A stretch of DNA of 64,000 bases from Variovorax paradoxus (GTDB lineage Bacteria > Pseudomonadota > Gammaproteobacteria > Burkholderiales > Burkholderiaceae_C), in NCBI RefSeq assembly GCF_018614955.1, contig NZ_JAGGNV010000051.1:1-64000 (forward strand), written 5' to 3'. Shown here in pieces: positions 16,281 through 24,713 of this stretch. The stretch's first letter is position 1; each line of letters opens with the position of its first letter. The position numbers and the translations under genes were made by a program. The notes beneath the pieces were generated by a model, which was given only the letters and a program-made list of their open reading frames with translations, made no database searches and was not told the DNA's origin.

Positions 16281-17288
16281 TCAGTCCACCTTGGCACCTG
16301 AGAGCTTTACCACGCGAGACCATCGGGCTATGTCCTGGCGTAGCTGGGCAGCAAAGGCCTCGGGTGTGTTGGCGACTACCTCGCTGCCGCCGTCGGTGAT
16401 CAGACGGGCGACCTCGGGCATGTGCAGGGTCCTCACGATGGCCTCGTTGAGGTAAGCCACCCGTTCCGGCGGCGTGCCGGCGGGCGCAAAGAAGCCGTAC
16501 CAGTCCTCGAAGCGGGTGTTCGGATAGCCCAGCTCCTCGAGTGTCGGCACCTTCGCGAAAACGCCGAGGCGGCGCGGGCTGGTGACGGCCAGCGCCCGCA
16601 TCTTTCCGTTCTGCAGCATGCCGGCGACCGAGGCTGTGGACGTCACCAGCACGTCGACCTGGTGGCCCAGCAGGTCCGTGATGGCGGGGCCCGCGCCCTT
16701 GTACGGCACGTGGGTCATCTCCACGCCGCTGTCCTTGGCGAGCACCACGCCGACGAGGTGCGACAGGGTGCCGTTACCGGGCGTTGCATAGGTCACGGTG
16801 CCGGGATGCGTCTTGGTGCGGGTCACCAGGTCAGCGAAGGTCTTGTACGGCGAGTCGGCCGCCACCACCAGCGCCAGCGGCGCGGCGTTGATCTGAGTGA
16901 TCGGCATGAAGTTCTTCAGCGGATCGAAGCCGGCCGATGCGTAGAGGGTCGGATTGACCGCCATCAGCGACACCTGGGCGGTGAGCACCGTGTAGCCGTC
17001 GGGTTTCGCATCGGCCACGGCCTTGGCGCCGATGTTGCCGCCTGCGCCGCCCCGGTTGTCCACGACCGCGGGCTGGCCGGTGACGTCGGCCAGTCGCGTG
17101 GTGACAAATCGCGTTGTGCCGTCGTTGCCCCCACCCGGCGGGAAAGGAGAGACGAAGCGGATCGCCTGTACGGGGAAGCCATTGCGCGCCGGCAGGGGCT
17201 CGGCTGCTGCTTGTTGCAGCGCGAAGGTTGCCCAGCCGACGGCAACAGCGAGTCGGATGACGGATGAGAAACGAAGCGCATCAAGCAT
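16281..17288 (-). CDS. Bug-type (TctC) periplasmic solute receptor
   Basis: This 335-residue protein has an N-terminal signal peptide (cleavage near AAA-EPLPA, about residue 29). Family motifs are IRFVSPFPPGGGNDG, the RGGAGGNIGAKAVADAKPDGYT loop in two parts, HVPYKGAGPAITDLLGHQVD and FFAPAGTPPERV. AGGAG lies upstream of ATG 17288. Bug receptors bind carboxylates, amino acids or other small acids in the periplasm. No TctA/TctB genes are linked. Its place between thiol-metabolising enzymes suggests a sulfur-containing acid as ligand (inference). Confidence 0.9.
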   Translation of the reverse strand: MLDALRFSSVIRLAVAVGWATFALQQAAAEPLPARNGFPVQAIRFVSPFPPGGGNDGTTRFVTTRLADVTGQPAVVDNRGGAGGNIGAKAVADAKPDGYTVLTAQVSLMAVNPTLYASAGFDPLKNFMPITQINAAPLALVVAADSPYKTFADLVTRTKTHPGTVTYATPGNGTLSHLVGVVLAKDSGVEMTHVPYKGAGPAITDLLGHQVDVLVTSTASVAGMLQNGKMRALAVTSPRRLGVFAKVPTLEELGYPNTRFEDWYGFFAPAGTPPERVAYLNEAIVRTLHMPEVARLITDGGSEVVANTPEAFAAQLRQDIARWSRVVKLSGAKVD

Positions 17289-17358
17289 GGCAAGACTCCT
17301 AAGAGCGAAATGGACGAGTACGGAAGCAGACGTTGACGGATCGAAGCAGCGACAGGCC

Positions 17359-18972
17359 CTAGGCGCCGGAACAGGCGCATGTCCCGACTGCGCCGGAGAG
17401 AGCAACTGGGAGCCGGAACTCGGCCATTTCCTCGGCATCCAATTGCGCCACCAGGCCGGTTTCCCAGGCCAGGTAGCGGCGCGCTGCCTCCTTGTTGCCG
17501 TCGTGCCGGTCGTGCACGAAGAACAGGTAGTCGATGCATTCCGCATCGGAAGGCGCGTCCGGGCTTGCCGCGATCGGTAGTCCAGCGGCGCGCCAGGCAT
17601 CCATGCCGCCAGCCAGCAGCAGCGGTGCAACAAGCGCGCCAGGCCATTCGACTGCCGCCCACAACGCGACCGCAGGGACATCGGCGACGAGTACGACCTG
17701 ACGGATTTCTCTCTCGAGCAGCGTTGGCAGCAGGGGCCGGATCGACCAACGTGCCTGTGGAACGCGGCCTGCGCGAAACTGCATGCCGGGCCGCAGGTCG
17801 ATCAGCGCCACATCGCCGCACTCCAGGCGCGCCGCCAAGGCCTGCGCGCTGATCGTCTCAAGCGCAGGCGGCGCTGGCGCATCGGCTGGCGGCAGCGCCA
17901 AGCCGCTGGCGAGGCCGTCCTTGAGCACACTGGCGTCGTGACCCATCTGGCGCAGCCAGCTCGCGACAGTCGCCGCACGCACGCCATCGCTGTCGAACAG
18001 AACCAGACGGGCGCCGCGCACGCCGATGTACTGATCGCCGGCTTGCATCAGCTGGCCGCCGGGCGTGTGCTGCGCCGCTGGCAGGCTGCCCGCGGCGAAT
18101 TCCTCCGGCGTGCGCACGTCGCACAGGAACAGCGTGCGCTGCGTATCGGCAGCCCACCCTCGGACTGTGACGGCATCCACATAGGGCACATCGAAGCGCC
18201 GCGCCAGCGCCTCGGCCGCCGGCCGCAATGCGGCGCTGCCCGAGTCGTCTGGATAGCGTCGGGTGCCACCATGCTCCAGCACCTGGCCCGCCAAGTACCA
18301 GCCCTGCGTCCCGTTCTCCAGCGCATAGACAGGGTTGGGCACGCCGAGGTTGATGAGCGTCTGCGCGCCGATGATGCTGCGTGTGCGCCCGGCGCAGTTG
18401 ACGACGATCGGCGTTGTGGCGTCGGGCACCAGATTGGACACCCGAAAGGCAAGTTCGCCATTGGGACAGCAGGTCGCAGTGGGAATGTTCATCTTGCGGA
18501 ACTCGGTGGCCGGCCGGCCGTCGAGCACGGCGACGGGTTCGCCCCGCGCCAGCATTCCCGCCAGGCGATCGGCACCGATGCGCGGCGTGTGATAGACCTG
18601 CTCGGCAAGTTCGCCGAAGGTCTTGGAAGGCAGGTTGACGCCGGCGAAGAGCACGAAGCCCGCCGCTTGCCAGGCACGCGCGCCGCCCTCAAGCACGGCC
18701 ACGCTGGTATAGCCCATCGCCTCGAGCCGGGCGGCGGCGCGCTCGGCGAGGTCCGGCGTGCTGGCGTCGCCAGCGTCGTAAACCACCAGGCGCACGCCAC
18801 GCCGTGGCACCAGGCGTGGCGCATCGATCTCCAGGCGGCTGTAGGGCAGCGGCACCGCATAGAACAGATGTGCTTCGCCGTACTGGCCGTGCTCGCGCAC
18901 ATCGAGCAGCGCAATCTCTCTGCCGTCGTGCAGCCAGGATTTCAAGGTTCGGGGAGCGAGGTACTGGGTCAT
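17359..18972 (-). CDS. four-domain rhodanese-like sulfurtransferase
   Basis: This is a 537-residue protein made of four tandem rhodanese domains (about 1-125, 130-255, 265-385 and 395-500) plus a C-terminal tail ending CACSGA. Only domain 2 has an active-site cysteine, in VVNCAGRTRSI. The matching loops of domains 1, 3 and 4 read VVYDAGDAS, VLFDSDGVR and VLVADVPAV and lack it. One catalytic and three structural repeats are thus expected. It probably transfers sulfane sulfur released during thiol breakdown. ATG 18972 is the first plausible start. It lies between the cysteine dioxygenase-type gene and the Bug receptor gene, all on one strand. Confidence 0.9.
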   Translation of the reverse strand: MTQYLAPRTLKSWLHDGREIALLDVREHGQYGEAHLFYAVPLPYSRLEIDAPRLVPRRGVRLVVYDAGDASTPDLAERAAARLEAMGYTSVAVLEGGARAWQAAGFVLFAGVNLPSKTFGELAEQVYHTPRIGADRLAGMLARGEPVAVLDGRPATEFRKMNIPTATCCPNGELAFRVSNLVPDATTPIVVNCAGRTRSIIGAQTLINLGVPNPVYALENGTQGWYLAGQVLEHGGTRRYPDDSGSAALRPAAEALARRFDVPYVDAVTVRGWAADTQRTLFLCDVRTPEEFAAGSLPAAQHTPGGQLMQAGDQYIGVRGARLVLFDSDGVRAATVASWLRQMGHDASVLKDGLASGLALPPADAPAPPALETISAQALAARLECGDVALIDLRPGMQFRAGRVPQARWSIRPLLPTLLEREIRQVVLVADVPAVALWAAVEWPGALVAPLLLAGGMDAWRAAGLPIAASPDAPSDAECIDYLFFVHDRHDGNKEAARRYLAWETGLVAQLDAEEMAEFRLPVALSGAVGTCACSGA

Positions 18973-19094
18973 GTGAACTCTGCGAAAAAGCGTGTCCTGC
19001 CGCGGGCGCGGCGGCTCCTGCGGAGGTGCGGCGCCGCCGCAGGCCATGCGGGGGGAAGTGGAAGGAGGACCGCGGCTACCGCCCGCGGCCGGGG

Positions 19095-19697
19095 CTAGCG
19101 GCGCGTCTGCACGCCGATGCCCATCGTTTGGCAAGTGCCGTTGTCGAGGTCGTAGCTGGTGCGCTCGTTCAGTGTTTCCAGCGCCCGGCCGTACATGTGC
19201 AGATGGCGGATCACCTGGTCGCCCCGAATCTCGACTGAGTGGATGTCCTCGGGCATCAATGCGATGCCTGTGCCGGGCGCGACCACCACGCAGCCGGTCT
19301 CCCGAAGCCGTCCGACGCCAGGCACCGAGCCGTCGTCCGACCGCTCGTAGACGCGGTTGTGCTCGGTGCCCTCGACGGCAGCGATGCAAGCCCAGGTCGT
19401 GTGGTTGTGCGGCACGATGCGTTTGCCTGGGCGCATCACGTTGAGATAGAGCGCGAAGCTTTGGTCGGCGTCCTCGGCGATCAGATAGCGTGCCTGGTGC
19501 TCGCCGGCTTCGGGCGCCTTGAAGGCATCTTCCTGCCAGAGCGCTTTCGCGCTGGCCAATTCCAGCAAGGCGCCCAGTACCGTGGCCAGGGTGTCGCGGG
19601 TGGCCTCTCTGCCCTGGATCGCCTTCTTCATCTGCGCAATGGAAGACTGCACCGCCTGCTGGCGCCGGACGGCAAGGGAGGGGATTGTGGCGGTCAC
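19095..19697 (-). CDS. cysteine dioxygenase-family cupin
   Basis: This is a 200-residue cupin thiol dioxygenase. The metal site is visible as VPHNHTTW (two His) and MPEDIHSVEI (third His), the 3-His ferrous site of the CDO/MDO family. RHLHMYGRALETLNERT is the C-terminal family signature. The enzyme adds O2 to a thiol (cysteine, or 3-mercaptopropionate in some relatives) to give a sulfinate. It is the promoter-proximal gene of the operon leading to the rhodanese, Bug receptor and MetC-like genes, and is divergent from a LysR gene. Which thiol is used cannot be decided from sequence alone. Confidence 0.85.
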   Translation of the reverse strand: MTATIPSLAVRRQQAVQSSIAQMKKAIQGREATRDTLATVLGALLELASAKALWQEDAFKAPEAGEHQARYLIAEDADQSFALYLNVMRPGKRIVPHNHTTWACIAAVEGTEHNRVYERSDDGSVPGVGRLRETGCVVVAPGTGIALMPEDIHSVEIRGDQVIRHLHMYGRALETLNERTSYDLDNGTCQTMGIGVQTRR

Positions 19698-19797
19698 AGA
19701 AATTGCTCCTTCGAATTCGTGTTGGCATTCACTGTAGTGAGGGCAGCATGTCCAAACAATCCAGTCCGCACACGAAATACTTCAATAAGATTAATCA

Positions 19798-20670
19798 ATG
19801 AACACCCTCGACCTGGACCTGCTGCGTGCGCTGGCCGCCATCGTGGCCTACGACAGTTTTGCTGCAGCAGCGGTCCATCTCGGCAAGACGCAGTCGGCCG
19901 TGACGCAGCAGATGCAGCGCCTGGAGGAGCAGATCGGGCATCCGCTGTTCGAGAAGCAGGGGCGCAACAAACGCCTGACGAACCATGGCCAGCGGCTGCT
20001 GACCTACGCTCGCCATTTGCTGGCGATCAACGACGAGGCGCTGCGCAGCCTGCAGCAGGGCCAGCTGGAGGGCGTGTTGCGCATTGGCGCTCCGCATGAC
20101 ACCGCAGACACCATGCTGCCGCCACTGCTCGCCGAGATCGCGCGCAACTCACCGATGTTGCAGTTGGATATCCACGTGGGGCGAAGTCCATTCCTGATGG
20201 AGTCCTTAAAGCGGGGGGAGCTGGACATGGTGATCTCCAACCGCGTGGACGATGCGCTTGAAGGCGTGGTGCTGCGTGCCTCGCCCACAGTGTGGCTCTG
20301 CGGGGCAAGCTATGTGCACGACCCGTCCAAGCCCATTCCGTTGATCATGGCCGATGGCCCAAGCATTTTTCGTCGAGTGGGTCACGAGGCGCTCGACGCG
20401 GCCGGCATTGCCTGGACGCCGCGCTACGCCTCCACCAGTCTGGTCGGAATCCGGGCGGCCTTGCGCGCCGGCCTCGGCGTCACGGCGCGCGGCGTGGAGC
20501 AACTTGACGCGGGCCTGCGGGTGCTGGGCACGGGCGATGGCATGCCCAGCCTCCCCGACCTCGTCTACCGGCTGTACGTGCGCAGCCATGTGATCAATCC
20601 CGTCACGCGGCAGGTCTTCGAGAACCTCAAGAACCGCATGCGCCTTTCGGATACCGAAACGCGCAGCTGA
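19798..20670 (+). CDS. LysR-type regulator of the thiol locus
   Basis: This 290-residue LysR regulator has an N-terminal winged helix (AAAVHLGKTQSAVTQQMQRLEEQIG) and a substrate-binding domain starting at LEGVLRIGAPHD. It is divergent from the dioxygenase gene. The 100-bp gap contains a short dyad CACT-GT-AGTG (19731-19740), a candidate binding site. By arrangement it should control the operon 19697-15046 in response to a sulfur compound. Length and layout are normal. Confidence 0.88.
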   Translation: MNTLDLDLLRALAAIVAYDSFAAAAVHLGKTQSAVTQQMQRLEEQIGHPLFEKQGRNKRLTNHGQRLLTYARHLLAINDEALRSLQQGQLEGVLRIGAPHDTADTMLPPLLAEIARNSPMLQLDIHVGRSPFLMESLKRGELDMVISNRVDDALEGVVLRASPTVWLCGASYVHDPSKPIPLIMADGPSIFRRVGHEALDAAGIAWTPRYASTSLVGIRAALRAGLGVTARGVEQLDAGLRVLGTGDGMPSLPDLVYRLYVRSHVINPVTRQVFENLKNRMRLSDTETRS

Positions 20671-21364
20671 GGCGCGGCTGAGGCGCGTGCGCGCCGAGTG
20701 TTCGCTGGCGCGTTGGACATCGCCTCGTTGGTGGCTGGGTGCCATCGCTGGCAACCTCGGATCGCGCCACGGGTCCGCGCGACCTCCTCGAGTTGGAGAG
20801 GGTCCACGGTGCGCCACCGCTGAGGCGGGTCGTTGGTGCTGCTTCCGCTCGCGTTGCTTCTTGCGCCGCTGCTTGGAGCTCTTGGTTTCCTGGTTCCGGT
20901 CATCACAGCTATCGTGCGGTTCGGGAGATGGCTGCGGCCACGTGGCTTGCGTTTGGTCTAGGACGACCTCTGATCTACCTGTGGCGGCGGCTCAGGCCTT
21001 CCGTGTAGCCCGCAGTGCAGCGAAAGTTGTCTTTCGCCACGAACTCCGAAAGCTCCGCGTTCGGGTCTGCGCAAGACGATCCGCAGACGCAGGTGAGCTT
21101 GCTCGCGCTTGTGGAAATGAAGGAGCCGGGTGTGCTGGCAGGCAAGCATTACAAGGCCACAATCGAGGCCCGGATCGCGAAGTTCCGGACCTCGGCAGAG
21201 ATGCGGAAGATCAAGCTGGTCGTCGGGCAGATTCGGTTCGACAGCCCGAGCCAAGTCGCGTAACTGCCTCGGGCGTGATGCCGCTGGGTCGTTGTTGCGC
21301 TGAACTACCCTTTCTGCAGCGAGAGCGGTCCTCGGGCGCTTGCTCATGCAACGGCTCGCTGACA
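20671..21364. other. no intact gene
   Basis: Open frames here are short or of unnatural composition. A 43-codon frame from TTG 20833 to 20961 reads as a hydrophobic helix plus a basic tail (LLPLALLLAPLLGALGFLVP), but it has no ATG and is weakly supported. The stretch leads into a run of gene fragments. Confidence 0.4.
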
Positions 21365-21559
21365 GTCGCGGCGCCGGCTGGCACGCCCAAGCCGATCGTG
21401 CAGCGGCTCGCCGACGAGATCCGCAAGGCCACGCAGCAGCCCGACGTGCAGCAGAAGGTCGCGACCATGGGCTTCGAGCTCAAGGACAGCTCGCCCGAAG
21501 CCTTCACCGCCGCCTACAAGGCCGATCGCCCGGTGTGGGAGCGGCTGATCAAGCAGTGA
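21365..21559 (+). pseudogene. Bug receptor C-terminal fragment
   Basis: From about 21368 the frame reads APAGTPKPIVQRLADEI, then QQPDVQQKVATMGFEL and ends KADRPVWERLIKQ with stop at 21559. This is the last fifth of a Bug (TctC) solute receptor. Everything before PAGTP, including the signal peptide and ligand loops, is absent, so the gene is a remnant. Confidence 0.8.
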
Positions 21560-21568
21560 GGCTGCACC

Positions 21569-21730
21569 TCAGCCGTCGAACAGGTAGGACGGGACGGTCG
21601 CTCCGATGCAGCGGACGATCTCCGGCCGCTTGAGCGCGACCACCGGCGGCAGCCGCAGCACATAGCGGCACAGGGCGAGGCCGAGGATCTGGGTCGCGAT
21701 CAGCGCCGCCGCGGCAGCAGGTCCCTCATC
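21569..21730 (-). pseudogene. TetR regulator C-terminal fragment
   Basis: The last 53 residues of this minus-strand frame contain LIATQILGLALCRYVLRL and end IGATVPSYLFDG, the C-terminal helices of a TetR-family repressor. The DNA-binding domain is missing. It ends 9 bases from the Bug remnant, tail to tail, so two unrelated gene ends were brought together. Confidence 0.55.
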
Positions 21731-21734
21731 ATCG

Positions 21735-21810
21735 GTACTGGGCTGCGGTGATGAACTGGCCGAACGATTCGCACCAGACGACGACCGTGTTGTAGGCCGT
21801 CGGATCGGCC
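21735..21810 (-). pseudogene. DM13-like domain fragment
   Basis: About 25 codons on the minus strand read ADPTAYNTVVVWCESFGQFI, resembling the end of a DM13 (electron-transfer-type) domain with its W-C-x-x-F signature. Nothing more of the gene remains. The call is tentative because of the length. Confidence 0.4.
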
Positions 21811-21811
21811 G

Positions 21812-22012
21812 ATGCCCTCGGCGACAGGCGACCACAGCTACTTCGCTTACCTGCATGTCGACGATGCGCAGGCGCTGCACGATGAGTGGGTCGGTCGAGG
21901 GGCTATCGTGATACATCCACCCATCGACCGAGACTGGGGTATGCGTGAGTTCGCCGTCACTACGCCTGACGGACATCGACTTATGGTTGGGCAAGTGCTG
22001 CCGGCGGACTGA
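21812..22012 (+). pseudogene. VOC/glyoxalase-family C-terminal fragment
   Basis: The frame carries YFAYLHVDDAQALHDEW, GRGAIVIHPPIDRDWGMRE and FAVTTPDGHRLMVGQ, the second half of a vicinal-oxygen-chelate fold (glyoxalase/bleomycin-resistance type), with the D-x-D-G-H-R-L end motif. The first half is missing, and the segment abuts the DM13 remnant on the other strand. It is probably inactive, although a short independent ORF cannot be excluded. Confidence 0.6.
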
Positions 22013-22159
22013 GGCCAACGACAGCTTCTGAAGCGCGCGCACGCACCCGTGGTCCGGCAACAATCCGCAGCCAGAAGCGGACATTCAACTCATGCCTCCG
22101 GCCTACTTGGTCGGGGCAGCCCGATTCGATGAGCACCATTTCCTTCAGGTTGTACGGCG

Positions 22160-23035
22160 CTACCGAAAGATCTTCGTGGACAAGGCCGTCTCGCGCGCCA
22201 GGTTCTGGAGACCCTGTGCGATCTGACTGCCCGGAGGTTTCAGCATGGTCGACGGCGAGGCGCCAAAGATCGCCTTCGCCTCGCGATTCAGGTGGGACTG
22301 GTCGTAGTAGCCGCAGTGGAGCGCGAACTCGGACCAGCGTTCTGGCGGCTCCGGCGCCGTGAGTGCAGCCTGGAGGCGCATCACTCGTGCGAAGAGCTTG
22401 GGCGGCACGCCGATCGCGCAGCGGAAGCGGCGCTCCAGCGTGCGCTCGGTGGCGCCGAACTCGCGGGCCATCTGCGCGACGCTCATGTCGTGCTTGCCGC
22501 TGCACAGGTGCATCACGGTTCGCTCGACGAGCCGGTCGCCTTCACGCGCCCGCAACAGCCCCAGCAGGAAGCGCTCGACCTGCCTGACCCGCGCCAACGA
22601 GGTCGGCAGTTCGAACAGTTGCGACTCGAGGTCTTCGACCGCGCTGCGTGCAAACAGGTCGCGGCAGTCGATGCGCCGCTCGGCCGCCTCTTCGAGCGAA
22701 GGCGGAAAGAAGCGTGCGAGGCTCCAGGGCCTGAAGCGGACCGTGATGCCGGCTGCATGTCCATCGCAGGAGACCTGCACGGGCCGGGCCTGAAAGCCGC
22801 ACACCGCGCTGCGCGTGGTGAAGGACCGCCGCCCGTCGGAGGCGGTGAGCGGATCGCCGTAGACGAAGCACATCGTGGGATGGCCGTCGGGCAGCAGCGT
22901 CAACGTTCCGCCGTCCGAACGTACCAGCGCGGAAGGAATCTCCCACACCCAAATGTCCGTGATGCAGGACGCGAGCGCAGGCGAAGGCTTGTAAGCCTCC
23001 ATCAACGGCACGGGCAGTGAGGTGGGAGGGGTCAT
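22160..23035 (-). CDS. AraC-family regulator
   Basis: This is a 291-residue protein. An N-terminal sensing domain of about 180 residues (KPSPALASCITDIWVWEIP, then AGITVRFRPWSLARFF) precedes a C-terminal AraC DNA-binding domain with MSVAQMAREFGATERTLERRF and the second helix-turn-helix SEFALHCGYYDQSHLNREAK. This N-terminal type (DUF6597-like) is common in AraC activators of small oxidoreductase genes. It follows the hemerythrin-SnoaL gene by 20 bases on the same strand, so the two are cotranscribed and it probably controls that operon. Confidence 0.88.
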   Translation of the reverse strand: MTPPTSLPVPLMEAYKPSPALASCITDIWVWEIPSALVRSDGGTLTLLPDGHPTMCFVYGDPLTASDGRRSFTTRSAVCGFQARPVQVSCDGHAAGITVRFRPWSLARFFPPSLEEAAERRIDCRDLFARSAVEDLESQLFELPTSLARVRQVERFLLGLLRAREGDRLVERTVMHLCSGKHDMSVAQMAREFGATERTLERRFRCAIGVPPKLFARVMRLQAALTAPEPPERWSEFALHCGYYDQSHLNREAKAIFGASPSTMLKPPGSQIAQGLQNLARETALSTKIFR

Positions 23036-23055
23036 GGGGCAACGGGTGGCGGATC

Positions 23056-24219
23056 TTAAGCAGCGGTTGCCTCCGCTGGCAACAGCGTGGCCACGCCGAG
23101 CTGGCGCTGCAGGCCGAGCATGTCTTCCTCGCGCCAGTATTCGGCGACCCGCCCGCCGGCCAAGCGGACGATGCAGATGCCTTCGATGCGGAAGCGCCGT
23201 CCGGTCGCTGCAATGCCGAACAGGTCGCCGACATGCCGTGCGGCGTAGACATAGCGCAGCGCCACGCGGTCGCCGTCGATCATGTGGTCGATTACCTCCG
23301 CACTCGCTTCGCCGAAGGCATTGCCGAACACCGGGACCACCGCCTCCAATGCCGCCGGTCCCGGCGGCAGCCCGTAAGCCGCCCACGGATGGGCCACGAA
23401 ATCCGGCGTCACCCACTGTGCCGCCGCCCCGGCGTCGAAGCGGACAAAGGTCGCGGCGATGAAGCGCTCGACGATCGCCAGTGGATCGTCGTGCGGTGCA
23501 AGCGCAGGCAGGCCGAGTTCGAACGCAAGCCAACGCCGTCCCTGCGGCGGGAGATGCGGTCCCACCATGCCGGCCACGCCCGCGAACACCTCCGGCGGCA
23601 TCGACGCCTGCAGGCCGCGCATCAGCGCCGCCAGTTCCGACGGACTCAGGTGGGGCGTGATCCAGCGCACATCCACCGCCAGTTGCGATGGTGACGTCGC
23701 CGCGACGATGGCGGCGTGCAGCTCGGCCAGTTCGGCATCCGTGTAGCCGGCCCACAGGATGGCGTTGTTCACCGATTCTTCCGTATCCATGTGCGCCAAG
23801 TTGTCGGCGACAAACACGGCCAGCTGCCGGTAGAGCCGGGTCGCGGCGGACTCGCGCGCTGCGCCGCCGGCTCGGCTCAGCCGGTCGGCGTCGTCGCGCA
23901 GTTGCGCGATGGAAGCGTCGTGGTGCGCATGCTCTCCAGCCATGCGCAGGCTGGCAGCCGGGTCGCGCGCCTCGATGGCGGGATGGACGAACTGGTTTTC
24001 CTTTTGCAGGTGCCCGACGCACCAGTCGAGCAATTGGTCAAGTCTGTCGAGCACCCACTTGACCGCCTGGTCGTCGCCGCAGTCCATGCGGCCCACCTCG
24101 ACGAGCGTGGCGGCCATGCAGGCGCGCAACCCCTTGTGGACTTGCGCGTAGATGTCAAAGCGGGCGGCGGGCGTGTCGATCGCCGTGGCGGTGGTGGAGG
24201 CGGTTGCCGGGTTCGTCAT
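23056..24219 (-). CDS. hemerythrin-SnoaL domain fusion protein
   Basis: This is a 387-residue protein with two parts. Residues about 20-165 form a hemerythrin HHE four-helix domain whose ligands are visible: VHKGLR, GHLQKENQFVHP (H-x3-E-x4-H), EHAHHD and NLAHMDTEE. A linker region of about 85 residues follows. Residues about 255-380 form a SnoaL-like/ester-cyclase cone fold (IVERFIAATFVRFDAG, FVAHPW, DGDRVALRYVYAARH). HHE domains bind a di-iron centre and sense or carry O2 or NO. SnoaL domains bind small hydrophobic ligands. The pairing is unusual. GGAAGGAAG upstream of ATG 24219 sets the start. Confidence 0.85.
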   Translation of the reverse strand: MTNPATASTTATAIDTPAARFDIYAQVHKGLRACMAATLVEVGRMDCGDDQAVKWVLDRLDQLLDWCVGHLQKENQFVHPAIEARDPAASLRMAGEHAHHDASIAQLRDDADRLSRAGGAARESAATRLYRQLAVFVADNLAHMDTEESVNNAILWAGYTDAELAELHAAIVAATSPSQLAVDVRWITPHLSPSELAALMRGLQASMPPEVFAGVAGMVGPHLPPQGRRWLAFELGLPALAPHDDPLAIVERFIAATFVRFDAGAAAQWVTPDFVAHPWAAYGLPPGPAALEAVVPVFGNAFGEASAEVIDHMIDGDRVALRYVYAARHVGDLFGIAATGRRFRIEGICIVRLAGGRVAEYWREEDMLGLQRQLGVATLLPAEATAA

Positions 24220-24332
24220 GGTCTTCCTTCCAGTGAGGGCCGGTGCCGAATGCTTGAATCGGCTGTGGCGGGGCATTGAAGGTTAGGGACGGGCGGCTGT
24301 GCGTTCTAGGATATTCCCGACAGAATCGGGCC

Positions 24333-24638
24333 ATGGGACCCCCGCACGGTCACCAGGTCCCCGCCGCGCCGGATTGCCGACCTCTCGGGCCCGCGCGGCC
24401 TCCGCTGATCGGCAACCTGCTGCAGATGGACACGCCGCGCATGCACCAGCAGCTGCAGCGGTGGTGGTGTGACACGTACGCCCCCTTCCCTCAAGCCGTT
24501 GTCGTGCCGCCGCCTGTGCGCCCGAAGGGCAGGTGTCGGACAACCCTTCACCCAGGACAACCCTTCACCCAAGGCGACTTGCGCCCGGATCGGAAGCCGA
24601 CATTCCATCCCAGCGTCACGGCGTCGACTGTGCACTGA
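24333..24638 (+). pseudogene. cytochrome P450 N-terminal fragment
   Basis: ATG 24333 opens a frame with PLGPARPPLIGNLLQMDTPR and MHQQLQRWW, the proline-rich hinge and first helix of a cytochrome P450. After DTYAPF (about 24485) the likeness ends. The heme-binding Cys domain is absent, and a 17-bp tandem duplication lies in the unrelated remainder. A remnant of about 50 out of roughly 450 residues. Confidence 0.6.
24539..24572 (+). repeat. 17-bp tandem duplication
   Basis: GACAACCCTTCACCCAG is directly repeated with one change (final G to A). Only two units are present, so it is not a CRISPR array. Confidence 0.85.
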
Positions 24639-24713
24639 TCAGCTCATAGTCGTTGTGGCTTCTGTCGCGAGAAAGTCCGGGATTGCACGATCAAGGAACT
24701 CATCATCCCTGCT

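Noticed and set aside
20833..20961. 43-codon hydrophobic ORF
   Set aside because: TTG start, no conserved neighbour, and it lies in a decayed region; a helix-like reading is common by chance in GC-rich DNA.
21015..21263. 82-codon open frame starting MQRKLSFATNSES
   Set aside because: No ribosome binding site or domain; surrounded by remnants.
24539..24572. Possible CRISPR start
   Set aside because: Only two abutting 17-bp units, no spacers and no cas genes.
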